DNA of 64,000 nucleotides from Methylobacterium isbiliense (GTDB lineage Bacteria; Pseudomonadota; Alphaproteobacteria; Rhizobiales; Beijerinckiaceae). The stretch is taken from assembly GCF_022179325.1 (NCBI RefSeq), contig NZ_BPQQ01000031.1, positions 186,001 to 250,000 of the forward strand. The letters run 5' to 3'. Below the pieces are notes generated by a model. It made no database searches, was not told the origin of the DNA, and saw only the letters and a list, made by a program, of their open reading frames with translations. Position 1 is the stretch's first letter. Each line of letters begins with the position of its first letter. The position numbers were made by a program, and so were the translations under genes. This document shows, one piece after another, positions 1-9,198 of the stretch.

Positions 1-1
1 G

Positions 2-706
2 GTGCTGCTCGCCGCGGCCGTGCTGGTCGGCGCCCTCCTCGGGCCCCTGATCGAGCGGCTGCTGCTGCGGCGGATGCAGGACCAGGAGCCGGTGCTGCAG
101 CTCCTCGTCACCTTCGCGCTGTTCATGATCCTGGAAGACCTGCAGAAGCTCGCCTTCGGCGTGCAGCCGGTGGTGTTCGATGCGCCGCTGAAGTGGCTCG
201 GCACCGTCGACGTCCCCTTCGGCGCCGACGCGATCCCGTTCACCGCCTACCAGCTCTACGTGCTGCCCGGCGTGGCGCTCGCGACGCTGGCGATTCTCGC
301 CGTGGTGCTGCGCTACACGCTCGTCGGCCGCATGGTGGTGGCGGTCACGGTGGACCGGGAGGCCGCCCGCGCGATGGGGATCGACGCCGCGAAGGTGACG
401 CTGCTCACCTTCACGGCGGGGGCAGCGCTCGCGGCGCTGGGCGGCGCGCTCGCGGCCCCGACCGTGTCGCTGGTGCCCGGGGTCGGCGCCTCGACCATCG
501 TGCTCTCCTTCGCGGTGGTGGCGACGGCCGGGCTCGGCCAGATCGAGGGCGCGGCCGTGGCCGCCCTGCTGATCGGGCTCGGGCGCTCCTTCGCGGTCTA
601 CGTCGCCCCCGAATTCGAGGTGGTGGTGCCCTACGCCATCATGGTGACGGTTCTGCTGTTCCGGCCCCAGGGCCTGTTCGGCGTCGCGGAGACCCGCCGG
701 ATATGA
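2..706 (+). CDS. livH: Branched-chain amino acid ABC transporter permease, LivH type (5' end outside window)
   Basis: Inner-membrane permease subunit of a high-affinity branched-chain amino acid (or amide/urea-like) importer. The visible 234 residues are almost entirely hydrophobic helices, with the LivH-type loop REAARAMGIDAAKV near residues 119-132 and the usual C-terminal RPQGLFG signature. The family is usually about 290 residues, so roughly 50 N-terminal residues lie left of the window; the first in-window GTG is unlikely to be the true start. It overlaps the next permease gene by ATGA, as expected for an operon. Substrate cannot be decided because the periplasmic binding protein is not in the window. 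Confidence 0.9.
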   Translation: MLLAAAVLVGALLGPLIERLLLRRMQDQEPVLQLLVTFALFMILEDLQKLAFGVQPVVFDAPLKWLGTVDVPFGADAIPFTAYQLYVLPGVALATLAILAVVLRYTLVGRMVVAVTVDREAARAMGIDAAKVTLLTFTAGAALAALGGALAAPTVSLVPGVGASTIVLSFAVVATAGLGQIEGAAVAALLIGLGRSFAVYVAPEFEVVVPYAIMVTVLLFRPQGLFGVAETRRI

Positions 707-1635
707 GCCGCCGCGCCGAAACCCTTCTGGCGCTCGCGGGCGCCGCCCTGGTGGTGGGCCTCGCCTACGCGGTGCCCTGGCTGCGCTTCGTGCTAACCAT
801 CGCGCTCGCCAAGGGGCTGGCCGTTCTCGGCATCCTGCTCCTCCTGCGTGCCGGGCAGGTGAGCTTCGGGCACGCGCTCTACCTCGCGCTCGCCGCCTAC
901 GCGGTGGCGTTCGGCACCGCAGTGGTGCCGGAGGCGCTGCTGCTCGTGCCCGCGGCCGGCCTGCTCGCCGGCCTCGTCGGCCTCGTGATCGGGCTGTTCG
1001 TGGTGCGCTACCGCGAGATCTTCTTCGGCATGCTCAACCTCGCGCTGAGCATGGTGTTCTACTCGGTGCTGGAAAAGTTCTACGCGATCACCCACGGGGC
1101 GGACGGCATCCGCCTCGGCCCGGTCACCTTCCTCGGCCTACCCCTCGCCGGGGAGACGGCGGAATGGACGGTGCTCGGTCTCGCCCTCGTCCTGGTGCTC
1201 GGCTTCGGGGCGCTGGTGCGGGTGGCGCTGGCCTCGCCCTGGGGCGAGGCGCTGGCCGGCATCAAGACCCGCGAGACCCGGCTCGACTTCATGGGCGTCT
1301 CGCCCAGGCGCGTGCTCCTGATCGCCTACGTGGCCTCGGCCGTGATGGCCGGCTGCGGGGGGGCGCTGATCGCGCTGACCACGCGCCACGTCACCCCGGC
1401 GCTCGCCTACTGGACCACCTCGGGCGAACTCGTCTTCATCGCGATCCTGGGCGGGGCCGGCAGCGTGCTGGGGCCGTTCCTGGGTGCGGCCGCCTACGAG
1501 CTCACCCGCGTCTACGCGGCGGCGCTCGTCGCCAATGCGTGGCAGGCGGTGCTGGGCATCGTGCTCCTGTGCGTGATCGTGTTCGCGCCGGGCGGCCTGT
1601 GGGGCCTGATCGCCCGCCGAAGGAGAGCCGCATGA
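703..1635 (+). CDS. livM: Branched-chain amino acid ABC transporter permease, LivM type
   Basis: Second permease of the Liv-type importer, 310 residues, which is normal for the family. It has many transmembrane helices and the LivM motif GQVSFGHALY near residues 48-57. The C-terminal region contains the conserved GGAGSVLGPFLGA stretch and ends with FAPGGLWGL, a LivM hallmark. The start is the ATG that overlaps the livH stop (ATGA); its own stop overlaps the start of the downstream ATPase in the same way. This indicates translational coupling in a livH-M-G-F operon. Confidence 0.92.
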   Translation: MSRRAETLLALAGAALVVGLAYAVPWLRFVLTIALAKGLAVLGILLLLRAGQVSFGHALYLALAAYAVAFGTAVVPEALLLVPAAGLLAGLVGLVIGLFVVRYREIFFGMLNLALSMVFYSVLEKFYAITHGADGIRLGPVTFLGLPLAGETAEWTVLGLALVLVLGFGALVRVALASPWGEALAGIKTRETRLDFMGVSPRRVLLIAYVASAVMAGCGGALIALTTRHVTPALAYWTTSGELVFIAILGGAGSVLGPFLGAAAYELTRVYAAALVANAWQAVLGIVLLCVIVFAPGGLWGLIARRRRAA

Positions 1636-2402
1636 GCGTCCTGCTCTCAGCGCGGGACCTGCGCCTCGCCTTCGGCGGGCTCAAGGCCGCCGACGGCATC
1701 GACCTCGACGTCGAGGGGGGCGAGTTCCTGGCGATCATCGGCCCGAACGGCGCAGGCAAGACCACCTTCATCAACATGACGACCGGCTACCTGAAGCCGC
1801 AGGGCGGCAGCATCCGCTTCGACGGGCAGCCGATCCTCGGTCTTTCGCCCCGGCGGATCGTGGCCTTGGGCATCGCCCGCAGCTTCCAGCTGCCGCAGCT
1901 CTTCACCGAGCACACGGTGCTGCAGAACGTGGCCCTGGCGGTCGCCGCCCGCGAGGGGAGGCTGTCGCTCATGGCGCCGCTCCTGCGCCGCGCCTTCCGC
2001 GACGAGGCGGCGGAGCTGATCGGGCGGTTCGGCCTCTCGGGCGTCGCAGAGGCGCGCGCCGACGCCCTCAACGAGGGCACGCGCAAGCTCGTCGACATCG
2101 CCATGGCGGTGGCGCTGCGCCCGCGCCTGATCATGATGGACGAGCCGACGAGCGGCGTCGCGGCCTCCGAGAAGATGGCCATCGTCGAGACCCTGGTGCG
2201 GGTGCTGCGGGGGGCCGGGGTGACGGCGGTGTTCGTGGAGCACGACATGGATGTCGTCGGCCGCTTCGCCGACCGGGTCGCGGTCTGGGGCCAGGGGCGG
2301 ATCGCCGCGCTGGGGCCGCCGCGCGAGATCCTCAACGACCCCGAGGTGCAGCGCACGGTCATCGGTATCGTGCCGGCGGGAGGCGTCCATGCTCCGGCTT
2401 GA
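1632..2402 (+). CDS. livG: Branched-chain amino acid ABC transporter ATP-binding protein, LivG type
   Basis: Cytoplasmic ATPase subunit of the Liv importer, 256 residues. Walker A is GPNGAGKTT near residues 37-45 and the Walker B region is LIMMDEPTSGV. The signature loop reads LNEGTRKLVDIAMA, the LivG-type variant of LSGGQ. The H-loop is VFVEHDMDVV. The ATG start overlaps the livM stop, and the last 14 bases overlap the start of livF. The extended LivG C-terminus (VIGIVPAGG) is present. Confidence 0.92.
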   Translation: MSVLLSARDLRLAFGGLKAADGIDLDVEGGEFLAIIGPNGAGKTTFINMTTGYLKPQGGSIRFDGQPILGLSPRRIVALGIARSFQLPQLFTEHTVLQNVALAVAAREGRLSLMAPLLRRAFRDEAAELIGRFGLSGVAEARADALNEGTRKLVDIAMAVALRPRLIMMDEPTSGVAASEKMAIVETLVRVLRGAGVTAVFVEHDMDVVGRFADRVAVWGQGRIAALGPPREILNDPEVQRTVIGIVPAGGVHAPA

Positions 2403-3045
2403 GGGGGCGGCGGTCGAGATCGCCGGCGTCACGGTCCTGCGCGGCGTGTCCTTCACGGTTCCGCCGGGGGGCCGCGTGGCGCTGATCGGGCGCAACGGCG
2501 CCGGCAAGACCACGACCCTGCGCACCCTGATGGGTCTCCTGCCCCTGCGCGCCGGGCGGGTGGAGCTCGACGGGCAGGACGCCACCCACGTCCCGGCCCA
2601 TCACCGGGCGCGGCTCGGCATCGGCTACGCGCCCGAGGAGCGCCGGCTCTTCGGCAGCTTCACGGTGCGCGACAACCTGCTGCTGCCGGCCCAGGTGCTG
2701 GGCCTCGCCGGCCCGGAGATCGCCCGCCGGCTCGATGCCGTCTACGGCCTGCTGCCCGAACTCAAGGAGTTCGGCCCGCGCAAGGCGGCGGGCCTGTCGG
2801 GCGGGCAGGGCAAGATGGTGGCGCTCGGCCGCGCGCTGATGGTCGGCACCCGGGCCGTGCTGCTCGACGAGCCGTTCCAGGGCCTGGCCCCGGCGCTGGC
2901 CCTGCGCTACGCCGAGGCGCTGGCGCGGCTGCGCGCCGCGCTGCCCGATGTCGCGATCCTCATCACCGAGAGCAGCCCCGACCTGCTGCGGGCGCTCGTC
3001 GACACCACCATCGAGATCGAGCGGGGCGAGGTCTCGGTGGCGTGA
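2389..3045 (+). CDS. livF: Branched-chain amino acid ABC transporter ATP-binding protein, LivF type
   Basis: Second ATPase subunit of the importer, 218 residues, slightly shorter than the usual 233-237. Walker A is GRNGAGKTTT, the signature is LSGGQGKMVALGRALM and Walker B is AVLLDEPFQGLAP. The H-loop position carries TESSPDL rather than the usual E(Q/H)N, so the switch histidine appears to be replaced, unlike livG. It is the last gene of the operon and converges on the chemotaxis gene. Confidence 0.9.
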   Translation: MLRLEGAAVEIAGVTVLRGVSFTVPPGGRVALIGRNGAGKTTTLRTLMGLLPLRAGRVELDGQDATHVPAHHRARLGIGYAPEERRLFGSFTVRDNLLLPAQVLGLAGPEIARRLDAVYGLLPELKEFGPRKAAGLSGGQGKMVALGRALMVGTRAVLLDEPFQGLAPALALRYAEALARLRAALPDVAILITESSPDLLRALVDTTIEIERGEVSVA

Positions 3046-3180
3046 CCGCGCCGCCGCGGCCCGGCGCGAGGGTGAAGGCGAGATCGCACGAGGCGGCGAC
3101 GCTGGGGTTGCGGCGGTCGCCGATGAGGCGCGCCAGCGCGGCGATCACTGCCCCCGGGTCGTGCTCACGATCCGGGCCAT

Positions 3181-3205
3181 CCGGGCGGCCGCTCAGGCCG
3201 CCCGG
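3181..3205. terminator. GC-rich hairpin between convergent livF and MCP genes
   Basis: A perfect 10-bp inverted repeat (CCGGGCGGCC / GGCCGCCCGG) with a 5-base loop. The stop codon of the minus-strand chemotaxis gene sits in the loop. No T-run follows on either strand, so this is a stem-only terminator candidate for two convergent genes rather than a classical intrinsic terminator. A similar stop-in-loop hairpin lies at 9161-9198. Confidence 0.5.
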
Positions 3206-5178
3206 ACCTGGGCCAGGAAGTGGCCGACTGTGCTCGACAGCGCTTCGGAGCGCGCGGCGATCCCGCTCACCGCCTGCGCCAGCCCCGCCGCCGCGCCGGC
3301 CGCCTGCTCGGCATCCCCGTCGACACCCGCGATCGTCGCCGAGACGGTCTGCGTGCCGCCCGCCGCCTGGACCACGTTGCCGGCGATCTCCTGCGTCGCG
3401 GCACGCTGCTGGCCCATGGTCGCCGCGATGCTGGCCGTCACCGCCTCCATCTCCTGGACGGTGCCGCGCACCTCCGCGACCGCCTGCAACGCCTCGGACG
3501 TAACGGCGTGGATCCGCGTCAGGTGGGCGCGGATGTCGCTCGTCGCCCGCGCGGTCTGACCGGCCAAGGCCTTGACCTCCGTGGCGACCACCGCGAAGCC
3601 GCGGCCGGCCTCGCCTGCCCGCGCCGCCTCGATCGTGGCGTTGAGCGCGAGCAGGTTCGTCTGATCGGCGACGGTGGCGATCAACCCGACCACATCGCCG
3701 ACGTGCTGCACCGCGTTCGCGAGGTCGTCCATGGTGCGGCTGGTGCGCTCGACGTCTCGGGCGGCGCGCTGCATCGTCCCGGTCGACAGCGTGACCTGGG
3801 CCGCGATATCGCTGATGGAGGCGGTCAGCTCCTCGGTCGCCGCCGACACCATCTGGACGTTGGCGGAGGTCTCCTCGGCTGCGCCGGCGACCGCTGCCAC
3901 GCGCGCACGGGTGTGGCCGGCCGCCGCCGAGGCGGTCGCGGCATCCGCCCGCATCCGCGCGGCGGCGCTCGACAGGTCTGCGGCGGCTTGGCCGACCTCG
4001 GCTTCGAGACGGTCGGCGAGCGCCAGCATGGCCGCACGCCGCTCGGCTTCCGTCCGCAGACGCGCCGCGAGCTGCTCGGCGGTGAGATCGCGGTTCTCCA
4101 GCATCTTGGCGTGGAAGACCCCGAAGGCGAGAGCCATGGCGCCGAGTTCGTCGCGCCGCTTCAGCACCGGCACGGCGACGTCGAGATCGCCCGAGGCGAG
4201 CCGCTCCATGGCGCGAGCCATGATGGCGAGGGGCGCCGACAGGCGCTGCCCCACCCAGACGGACAGCAGGCCGGCGCAGATCATCGTCAGGCCGATCGCC
4301 CACCACATCGCCTGCGTCGTGCGCAGCCGCGAGGCGGCCATGGCGGCTTGGCTCTCGGCGTGGCGGGCCGCCGCAACCTCTCGCGTCGCCTGAATTCCCT
4401 GTTGCAAGCGCGCGAAGATGCTCCCGAGGTCGTCGGCTTCCTCCTTCAACGCATCCGCCCCCGCCATGTAGGCGAGGAAGCTGCGCTCGTAGGCCGTCAT
4501 CAGCTCCGCCACTTCGGCCTTGACGCCGTCCGGAAGCGGGCTCGCGGCAAGCGCGGGGCGGAAGGCCTCGACACGGGCACGCAACTCCGTCCCGTAGCGC
4601 TCATCGCCGCGCAGCATGAAGTCCTTCTCGTGGCGGCGCATCATCAGCATCAGCACGGAGAGACGCGGCTGGTCGAAATCGGAAAGGCGCTTCTCCACCC
4701 GGTGCACGGCCTCGCGCAGGCGGCCCTGCAGACCCTGCTTCTCGTCGAAGCCGAGCGTGCGTTGTGCCGCCGCGACGTTCTGGAACCGGGTGGCGTAGAG
4801 GTTCAGCCCCGCCCGCAGGGTTTCGGCCTGCCGCAGCGCATCCTCGGCCGGGAGGCTTGCGACGTCCTTCTCCACCTCGGCCAATCGCTCGCCCATCTGG
4901 CCGATCAGCGCCTCACGCTCGGCGATCAGTTGCTCGCGCCGCCGCAGCAGGAACTCCGTCTCGATGCGGTGTGCGTCGATCAGGTGCCGGTCGAGGGCAC
5001 TGACGGCCGCATGCAGCCGCGCCCCGTCGTCGGCAACCTGCTGTAGCGCCGCTTGAGTGCGTGCGCCCTGCGTGTAGATCAGCCCGAGCAGCAGGACTCC
5101 GCCGATGCCGAGCGCCGCGATCTGGCCACGCAGCCCGAATCCACGGGCGAACGTCGACGTGCCCAGTCGTTTCGTCAT
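3193..5178 (-). CDS. Methyl-accepting chemotaxis protein
   Basis: Membrane chemoreceptor of 661 residues. It has an N-terminal transmembrane segment (about residues 18-35) and a long helical periplasmic sensor of about 245 residues rich in Arg/Glu/Ala, resembling helical-bundle (HBM-like) sensors. A second membrane helix follows (about 287-307), then a HAMP domain with the SGDLDVAVP segment. The cytoplasmic signalling domain has the tip [20 protein letters not shown] and [16 protein letters not shown]. It is monocistronic and ends in a hairpin shared with livF. The ligand cannot be predicted. Confidence 0.93.
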   Translation of the reverse strand: MTKRLGTSTFARGFGLRGQIAALGIGGVLLLGLIYTQGARTQAALQQVADDGARLHAAVSALDRHLIDAHRIETEFLLRRREQLIAEREALIGQMGERLAEVEKDVASLPAEDALRQAETLRAGLNLYATRFQNVAAAQRTLGFDEKQGLQGRLREAVHRVEKRLSDFDQPRLSVLMLMMRRHEKDFMLRGDERYGTELRARVEAFRPALAASPLPDGVKAEVAELMTAYERSFLAYMAGADALKEEADDLGSIFARLQQGIQATREVAAARHAESQAAMAASRLRTTQAMWWAIGLTMICAGLLSVWVGQRLSAPLAIMARAMERLASGDLDVAVPVLKRRDELGAMALAFGVFHAKMLENRDLTAEQLAARLRTEAERRAAMLALADRLEAEVGQAAADLSSAAARMRADAATASAAAGHTRARVAAVAGAAEETSANVQMVSAATEELTASISDIAAQVTLSTGTMQRAARDVERTSRTMDDLANAVQHVGDVVGLIATVADQTNLLALNATIEAARAGEAGRGFAVVATEVKALAGQTARATSDIRAHLTRIHAVTSEALQAVAEVRGTVQEMEAVTASIAATMGQQRAATQEIAGNVVQAAGGTQTVSATIAGVDGDAEQAAGAAAGLAQAVSGIAARSEALSSTVGHFLAQVRAA

Positions 5179-5679
5179 TGCCTAATCCTTGGCGCTCCCA
5201 GTGCAAAGATGGCGCTCAAGCATTGCCGAAAGGTGAAGAGACACGCCGTCTTGCACCTGCTCTCCGTTAAGCTGTGACCCTGGGTTGTTCTCGCGCAGTC
5301 GAGCCGCCCCGCAGCCGCTCTCGTCTGGCCCGCTCGCAATCGATACGGCGGCCTGTGCCACCGTTCGGTGCACGCGGGTCGAGGGCATGATCGCCCCGGT
5401 GACGCACCGTCCGGCCCGGGGCGGCCGGCCGGACATTCCCTGCTGTGGGCCACGAGCGCAGCCACGCTCGCCGTCGGCCGGCACACCGGCAGCATCCGCC
5501 AGACCATCCATGCTTGAGGAATGCACCGACCTTGCGTCATGGCGTCACGGAATTTTGCTTACGTACTAAAAGCTTTGCCTATGTGCTCGTAAAAGGTCGT
5601 TATCCGTTGTCGCTTACCGTATGTAAACACATGCCTTGCTAAACGGGCACAAGGATGCGGTCGCATCGGAACGGAAGTC
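5179..5679. other. Intergenic region upstream of MCP and SCO-like genes
   Basis: About 500 bases between the divergent MCP and SCO-like genes. Short overlapping frames exist on both strands, but none shows family features or convincing starts. The part nearest the SCO-like gene (5545-5640) is distinctly A+T richer than its surroundings and is the likely promoter area for the copper-enzyme genes. No RNA gene or repeat was seen. Confidence 0.5.
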
Positions 5680-6315
5680 ATGCTCATGATTTGGCGCTGG
5701 TCGTTGCTGTCATCTCTGATTGTGGCTGCGTCGATGGCCGGTCCGAGCGGATATGCCAGCGCGCAGAACCGAACGATAGCGCCCGCGCTACGATCGAATG
5801 ATCTGGAGGCGCTGCTCTGGCCGGCCGGCGCTCGGCAAGCGGCCGACCATCATGGTGCCGTGCTGACTCCTGCGGCGCTGCGCGGGCGGATCGCGGTCGT
5901 GTCGTTCGTGGCGCCCGACTGCTCCATCGTCTGCGTCGTCAGAACCATGGACCTCGACAAGGTCGCCAGAGCGCTGCCGGACAGGCTGCGGCGTCGCGTG
6001 GCGTTCCTCGCCGTGTCCCTGTCCGACGCGCCCGTCGAGAACGGGTCGCTGCGCACCTTCGGCGAAGGCGTGGTCGGAGCGGATACGCCGTTGCACTTCG
6101 TCGCCACCGACCCGGCCCGGAGCGCCGCCATCGCCGCGATGCTGCGCTACCCGTGGGGCCATCGGCCGGAACCCCCGCCGCAGATCCTCCTGTTCGATCG
6201 GCAGGGGGGAATCGCCATGGCGTATGGTGGCGAGCGGCTCGACCAACCGCGGCTCGCGGAAGACATCGCCGTCCTCGACACCTTCGCGCAGGGCCTGGAC
6301 GCACCGCCGGGCTAA
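5680..6315 (+). CDS. SCO1/SenC-like thioredoxin-fold protein, candidate copper chaperone
   Basis: Exported protein of 211 residues with an N-terminal signal peptide (cleavage near SGYASA-QN, about residue 29). The core resembles SCO/SenC proteins, which bind copper and metallate cuproenzymes. It has a CxxxC pair at Cys81 and Cys85 (APDCSIVC) after a hydrophobic strand. A candidate third ligand, His161, precedes the strand QILLFDRQG, as in SCO proteins. The PxxP-type surroundings differ from cytochrome-oxidase SCO proteins. No cytochrome oxidase genes are nearby; the next gene is a copper-radical oxidase, so I infer it serves that enzyme. A redox role without copper remains possible. Confidence 0.65.
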   Translation: MLMIWRWSLLSSLIVAASMAGPSGYASAQNRTIAPALRSNDLEALLWPAGARQAADHHGAVLTPAALRGRIAVVSFVAPDCSIVCVVRTMDLDKVARALPDRLRRRVAFLAVSLSDAPVENGSLRTFGEGVVGADTPLHFVATDPARSAAIAAMLRYPWGHRPEPPPQILLFDRQGGIAMAYGGERLDQPRLAEDIAVLDTFAQGLDAPPG

Positions 6316-6460
6316 GCATCGTTCGCCGAACCGACGACCGGTTCGGCGGCGAAGATCATGCAAAATCGAGAGTCACTGCAGAAACAACTCACGCCGTTCC
6401 GCAGAGGCGGGCTCGCGCACGTCTCCACTCCTCACGAAGACACCGACCGGGGTTCCGATC

Positions 6461-9151
6461 ATGACCGATGTGCACTCCACCGAGCCGCGGCGCCCGTCGC
6501 GCCGGCTCGATCTCGCGCTCCTGTCCGCCACCATGCTGGCGACGGGCCTCCTGCATCCGGCCGAAGCCGCGCAGTTCGGGATCGTCGTGACTCAGATCCC
6601 CGACCCGCTGCTGTCCGGCCTGACGATCCCCGATACGGCGCCGACCGCCGGCCTGTGGTCGGGCCTGCAGGCTTGGCCGATGAACGCCATCACCCTCGGC
6701 CTCCTGCCGAGCGGCAAGATCGTGTCGTTCGGCACGGCGAACGGTGACCCGGGCACGCAGGACGGGCGCACCTTCGACATCTGGGATCCGAGCAGGAGCC
6801 TGACGCAGGGCCACACCACTCTCAGGGGCGTGACCGGCGTCAACAGCTTCTGCGCCGCCCAGGCGTTCCGGCCCGACGGGTCGATGCTGATCTCGGGCGG
6901 CATCTTCGACAACGGCAAGAACAAGGGCAGCGTCGTCCTCAACCCGACCGCCACCGGGGTCACCGCCACCGCCGCGATGCTCGCCAACGATCGCTACTAC
7001 TCGACCATGGTGACGCTGCCGAACGGTCAGCAGCTCATCCTGGGCGGCTCCTACCCGTATCTCGGCGGCTTCTTCGATCCCCAGGGCAGCATCGACAGGG
7101 GCTACATGACCGGGATGACCCCGGAGGTGTACGACGGCACCCGGTGGAGGAGCCTGCTCGGCGCCAGGAGCCGCGACGCGTTCGGGCCCGACAACAGCCG
7201 GTTCTGGTATCCGCGCGCCTGGATCGCCCCGAACGGCAAGGTGTTCGGCATCGCGTCGGACAAGATGTGGTTCCTCGATCCGGCCGGCAAAGGCTCGGTG
7301 AGGGTCTCGAACTTCAAGGAGCCGCAGCGCGAGGCCCTTTCCGCCGTCGACGCGCCGAATGTCGGCCCCGTCTCGACCGCGGTGATGTACGACACCGGCA
7401 AGATCCTGCAGGTCGGCGGCAACAGCTACGACAACGGCAACGGGTTCCTGTCGAGCAGCCAGGCCACCGTCGTCGACATCACCAGCGGAGCCGCCGTGCT
7501 GACCGAGACGGCGCCGATGAGCGTCGGCCGCGCTTGGGCCAACGCGACGGTGCTGCCGACGGGTCAGGTCGTCGTCACCGGCGGCAGCAAGTATAACGAC
7601 GCGGCCGACGGCGACACCGTGCTGCACGCCGAGACCTGGGTTCCGGCGACCGGCCGCTGGTCGGTCGGCGCCTCGGGCTCGGTCTATCGCGGCTATCATT
7701 CGGGCGCGATCCTGATGCAGAACGGCGCCCTGCTGATCGCCGGCGGCGGCGCGCCCGGCCCGGTGCTGAACCAGAACGCCGAGGTCTTCTACCCGCCCTA
7801 CCTGTTCACGACCCTCAACGGGAAGGCGGCGCTGGCCCCGCGACCGCGGATCGTCAGCCTGAGCACGGCGCAGCTCGCGCACGGCGAGTCGCTGCAGTTC
7901 GAGCTGACCTCCCGGAACGGTCTCGCGCAGGTGGTGCTGGTCGGGCTCAGCGCGACCACCCACAGCTTCAACTCGACCCAGCGCCGCTACGTGGCCGGAT
8001 TCACGCAGAACGGCTCCGCCGTGACGGTCCAGGCGCCGGCCTCGGGCAACCTCGCGCCGCCCGGCTACTATCAGCTCGTCGCCATCGACCAGAAGGGCGT
8101 GCCCTCGCCCGGCGTCATCATCGCCCTCGGGGGCGGCTTCGCGGCCCCGAGCCAGGTGGCGGCCCTCGTCGCCGGCGACGCGGGCACCGGTCAGAACGGC
8201 GGCCCCGGCGGTTCGACCGGAGGCGGCACCGGCACCGGGCCGGGCGGCGGCACGGGGCCGGGCACGGGCACGGGCGCGGCCGCCGGCACGCCCGTGAGCT
8301 TGCAGGCGAGCAACTACACCGGCAGCTACCTCACCGCCGTCAACGGCACCGCGCGCCTCGTCACCCCGGCCAATGCGACCGACAGGCAGCAGGCGACCTT
8401 CCGCATGGTGCCCGGTCTCGCCGGCCAGGGCGTCTCGTTCGCCTCCGCCACCAGCGCGAACCAATACTTGCGCAACCAGAACTACCAGATCCTGCAGCAG
8501 ACCAGCGACGGCGGCGACGTCTTCAAGCGCGGCGCGAGCTTCCTCCAGCGCGCCGCCCTCGCCGGCACCTGCGGCTGCACGACCGGCACCTGCTCGTCCT
8601 ACGAATCGGTCGACTGGCCCGGCTATTACGTGCGCCACCGGAACTTCAGCTTCTACATCGACAAGCTGGATGGCAGCGACGGCTTCAAGCAGGACGCCTC
8701 GTTCTGCGCCGCCCCGCCGCAGGATCCGAGCGTCGCCGGTCCTCCGCTGCTGAAGGCGCTGCATTCCGGACTCTGCCTGTCGATCGCGGCGGGAGACCGG
8801 AGCGACGGCGGTGCCGTCACGCAGCGGGCCTGCAACGGCTCCGCGGAGCAGACCTGGCAGAGCACGCCGAGCAACGGCGGCACCGCCTACGTCAACAAGG
8901 CCTCCGGCAAGTGCCTCGACATCAGCCTCGCGCAGGGTCCGGCCGGGCCCAGGACGACGGTCTACCAATGGGCCTGCCACGGCGGCACCAATCAGGCCTG
9001 GACGGCGAAGGCGCAGTCGGGCGGCAACGCCCTGGTGTCGGTCAACGCGAACCTCTGCCTCGACATCGCAGCCGCTTCCACCCAGGCCGGCGCCCGAACG
9101 ATCGGGTGGACCTGCCATGGCGGGGGCAACCAGACCTTCCTGTCGCAGTAG
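6461..9151 (+). CDS. Secreted copper-radical oxidase (galactose/glyoxal oxidase type) with AbfB-like and ricin-B lectin domains
   Basis: Large exported oxidase of 896 residues. The leader contains SRRLDLALL and a hydrophobic stretch ending PAEA (about residue 36), possibly Tat-like. Residues about 50-465 form a kelch propeller and about 470-570 the C-terminal Ig-like domain of galactose oxidase. All five cofactor residues are visible: Cys131 (NSFCAAQ), Tyr180 (NDRYYST), Tyr412-His413 (RGYHSGA) and His501 (TTHSFNS), corresponding to C228, Y272, Y495-H496 and H581 of galactose oxidase. A Gly/Thr linker (about 575-608) leads to an AbfB/CBM42-like domain (about 610-750). A ricin-type beta-trefoil with repeated CLDI/QxW motifs follows (about 760-896). 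Catalysis would oxidise a primary alcohol or aldehyde with O2, giving H2O2. The start is the ATG giving a proper leader; the frame is open further upstream. Confidence 0.88.
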   Translation: MTDVHSTEPRRPSRRLDLALLSATMLATGLLHPAEAAQFGIVVTQIPDPLLSGLTIPDTAPTAGLWSGLQAWPMNAITLGLLPSGKIVSFGTANGDPGTQDGRTFDIWDPSRSLTQGHTTLRGVTGVNSFCAAQAFRPDGSMLISGGIFDNGKNKGSVVLNPTATGVTATAAMLANDRYYSTMVTLPNGQQLILGGSYPYLGGFFDPQGSIDRGYMTGMTPEVYDGTRWRSLLGARSRDAFGPDNSRFWYPRAWIAPNGKVFGIASDKMWFLDPAGKGSVRVSNFKEPQREALSAVDAPNVGPVSTAVMYDTGKILQVGGNSYDNGNGFLSSSQATVVDITSGAAVLTETAPMSVGRAWANATVLPTGQVVVTGGSKYNDAADGDTVLHAETWVPATGRWSVGASGSVYRGYHSGAILMQNGALLIAGGGAPGPVLNQNAEVFYPPYLFTTLNGKAALAPRPRIVSLSTAQLAHGESLQFELTSRNGLAQVVLVGLSATTHSFNSTQRRYVAGFTQNGSAVTVQAPASGNLAPPGYYQLVAIDQKGVPSPGVIIALGGGFAAPSQVAALVAGDAGTGQNGGPGGSTGGGTGTGPGGGTGPGTGTGAAAGTPVSLQASNYTGSYLTAVNGTARLVTPANATDRQQATFRMVPGLAGQGVSFASATSANQYLRNQNYQILQQTSDGGDVFKRGASFLQRAALAGTCGCTTGTCSSYESVDWPGYYVRHRNFSFYIDKLDGSDGFKQDASFCAAPPQDPSVAGPPLLKALHSGLCLSIAAGDRSDGGAVTQRACNGSAEQTWQSTPSNGGTAYVNKASGKCLDISLAQGPAGPRTTVYQWACHGGTNQAWTAKAQSGGNALVSVNANLCLDIAAASTQAGARTIGWTCHGGGNQTFLSQ

Positions 9152-9160
9152 GACGCCATC

Positions 9161-9198
9161 GGCCCGGTCCGGCGGCTCACGGCCGCGCCGGACCGGCC
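9161..9198. terminator. Hairpin between the convergent oxidase and gspK genes
   Basis: Inverted repeat GGTCCGGCG / CGCCGGACC (9166-9174 and 9186-9194), extended by GGCC pairs with one bulged base. The gspK stop codon lies in the loop. There is no T-run. It resembles the hairpin at 3181-3205 and probably terminates both convergent transcripts. Confidence 0.5.
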
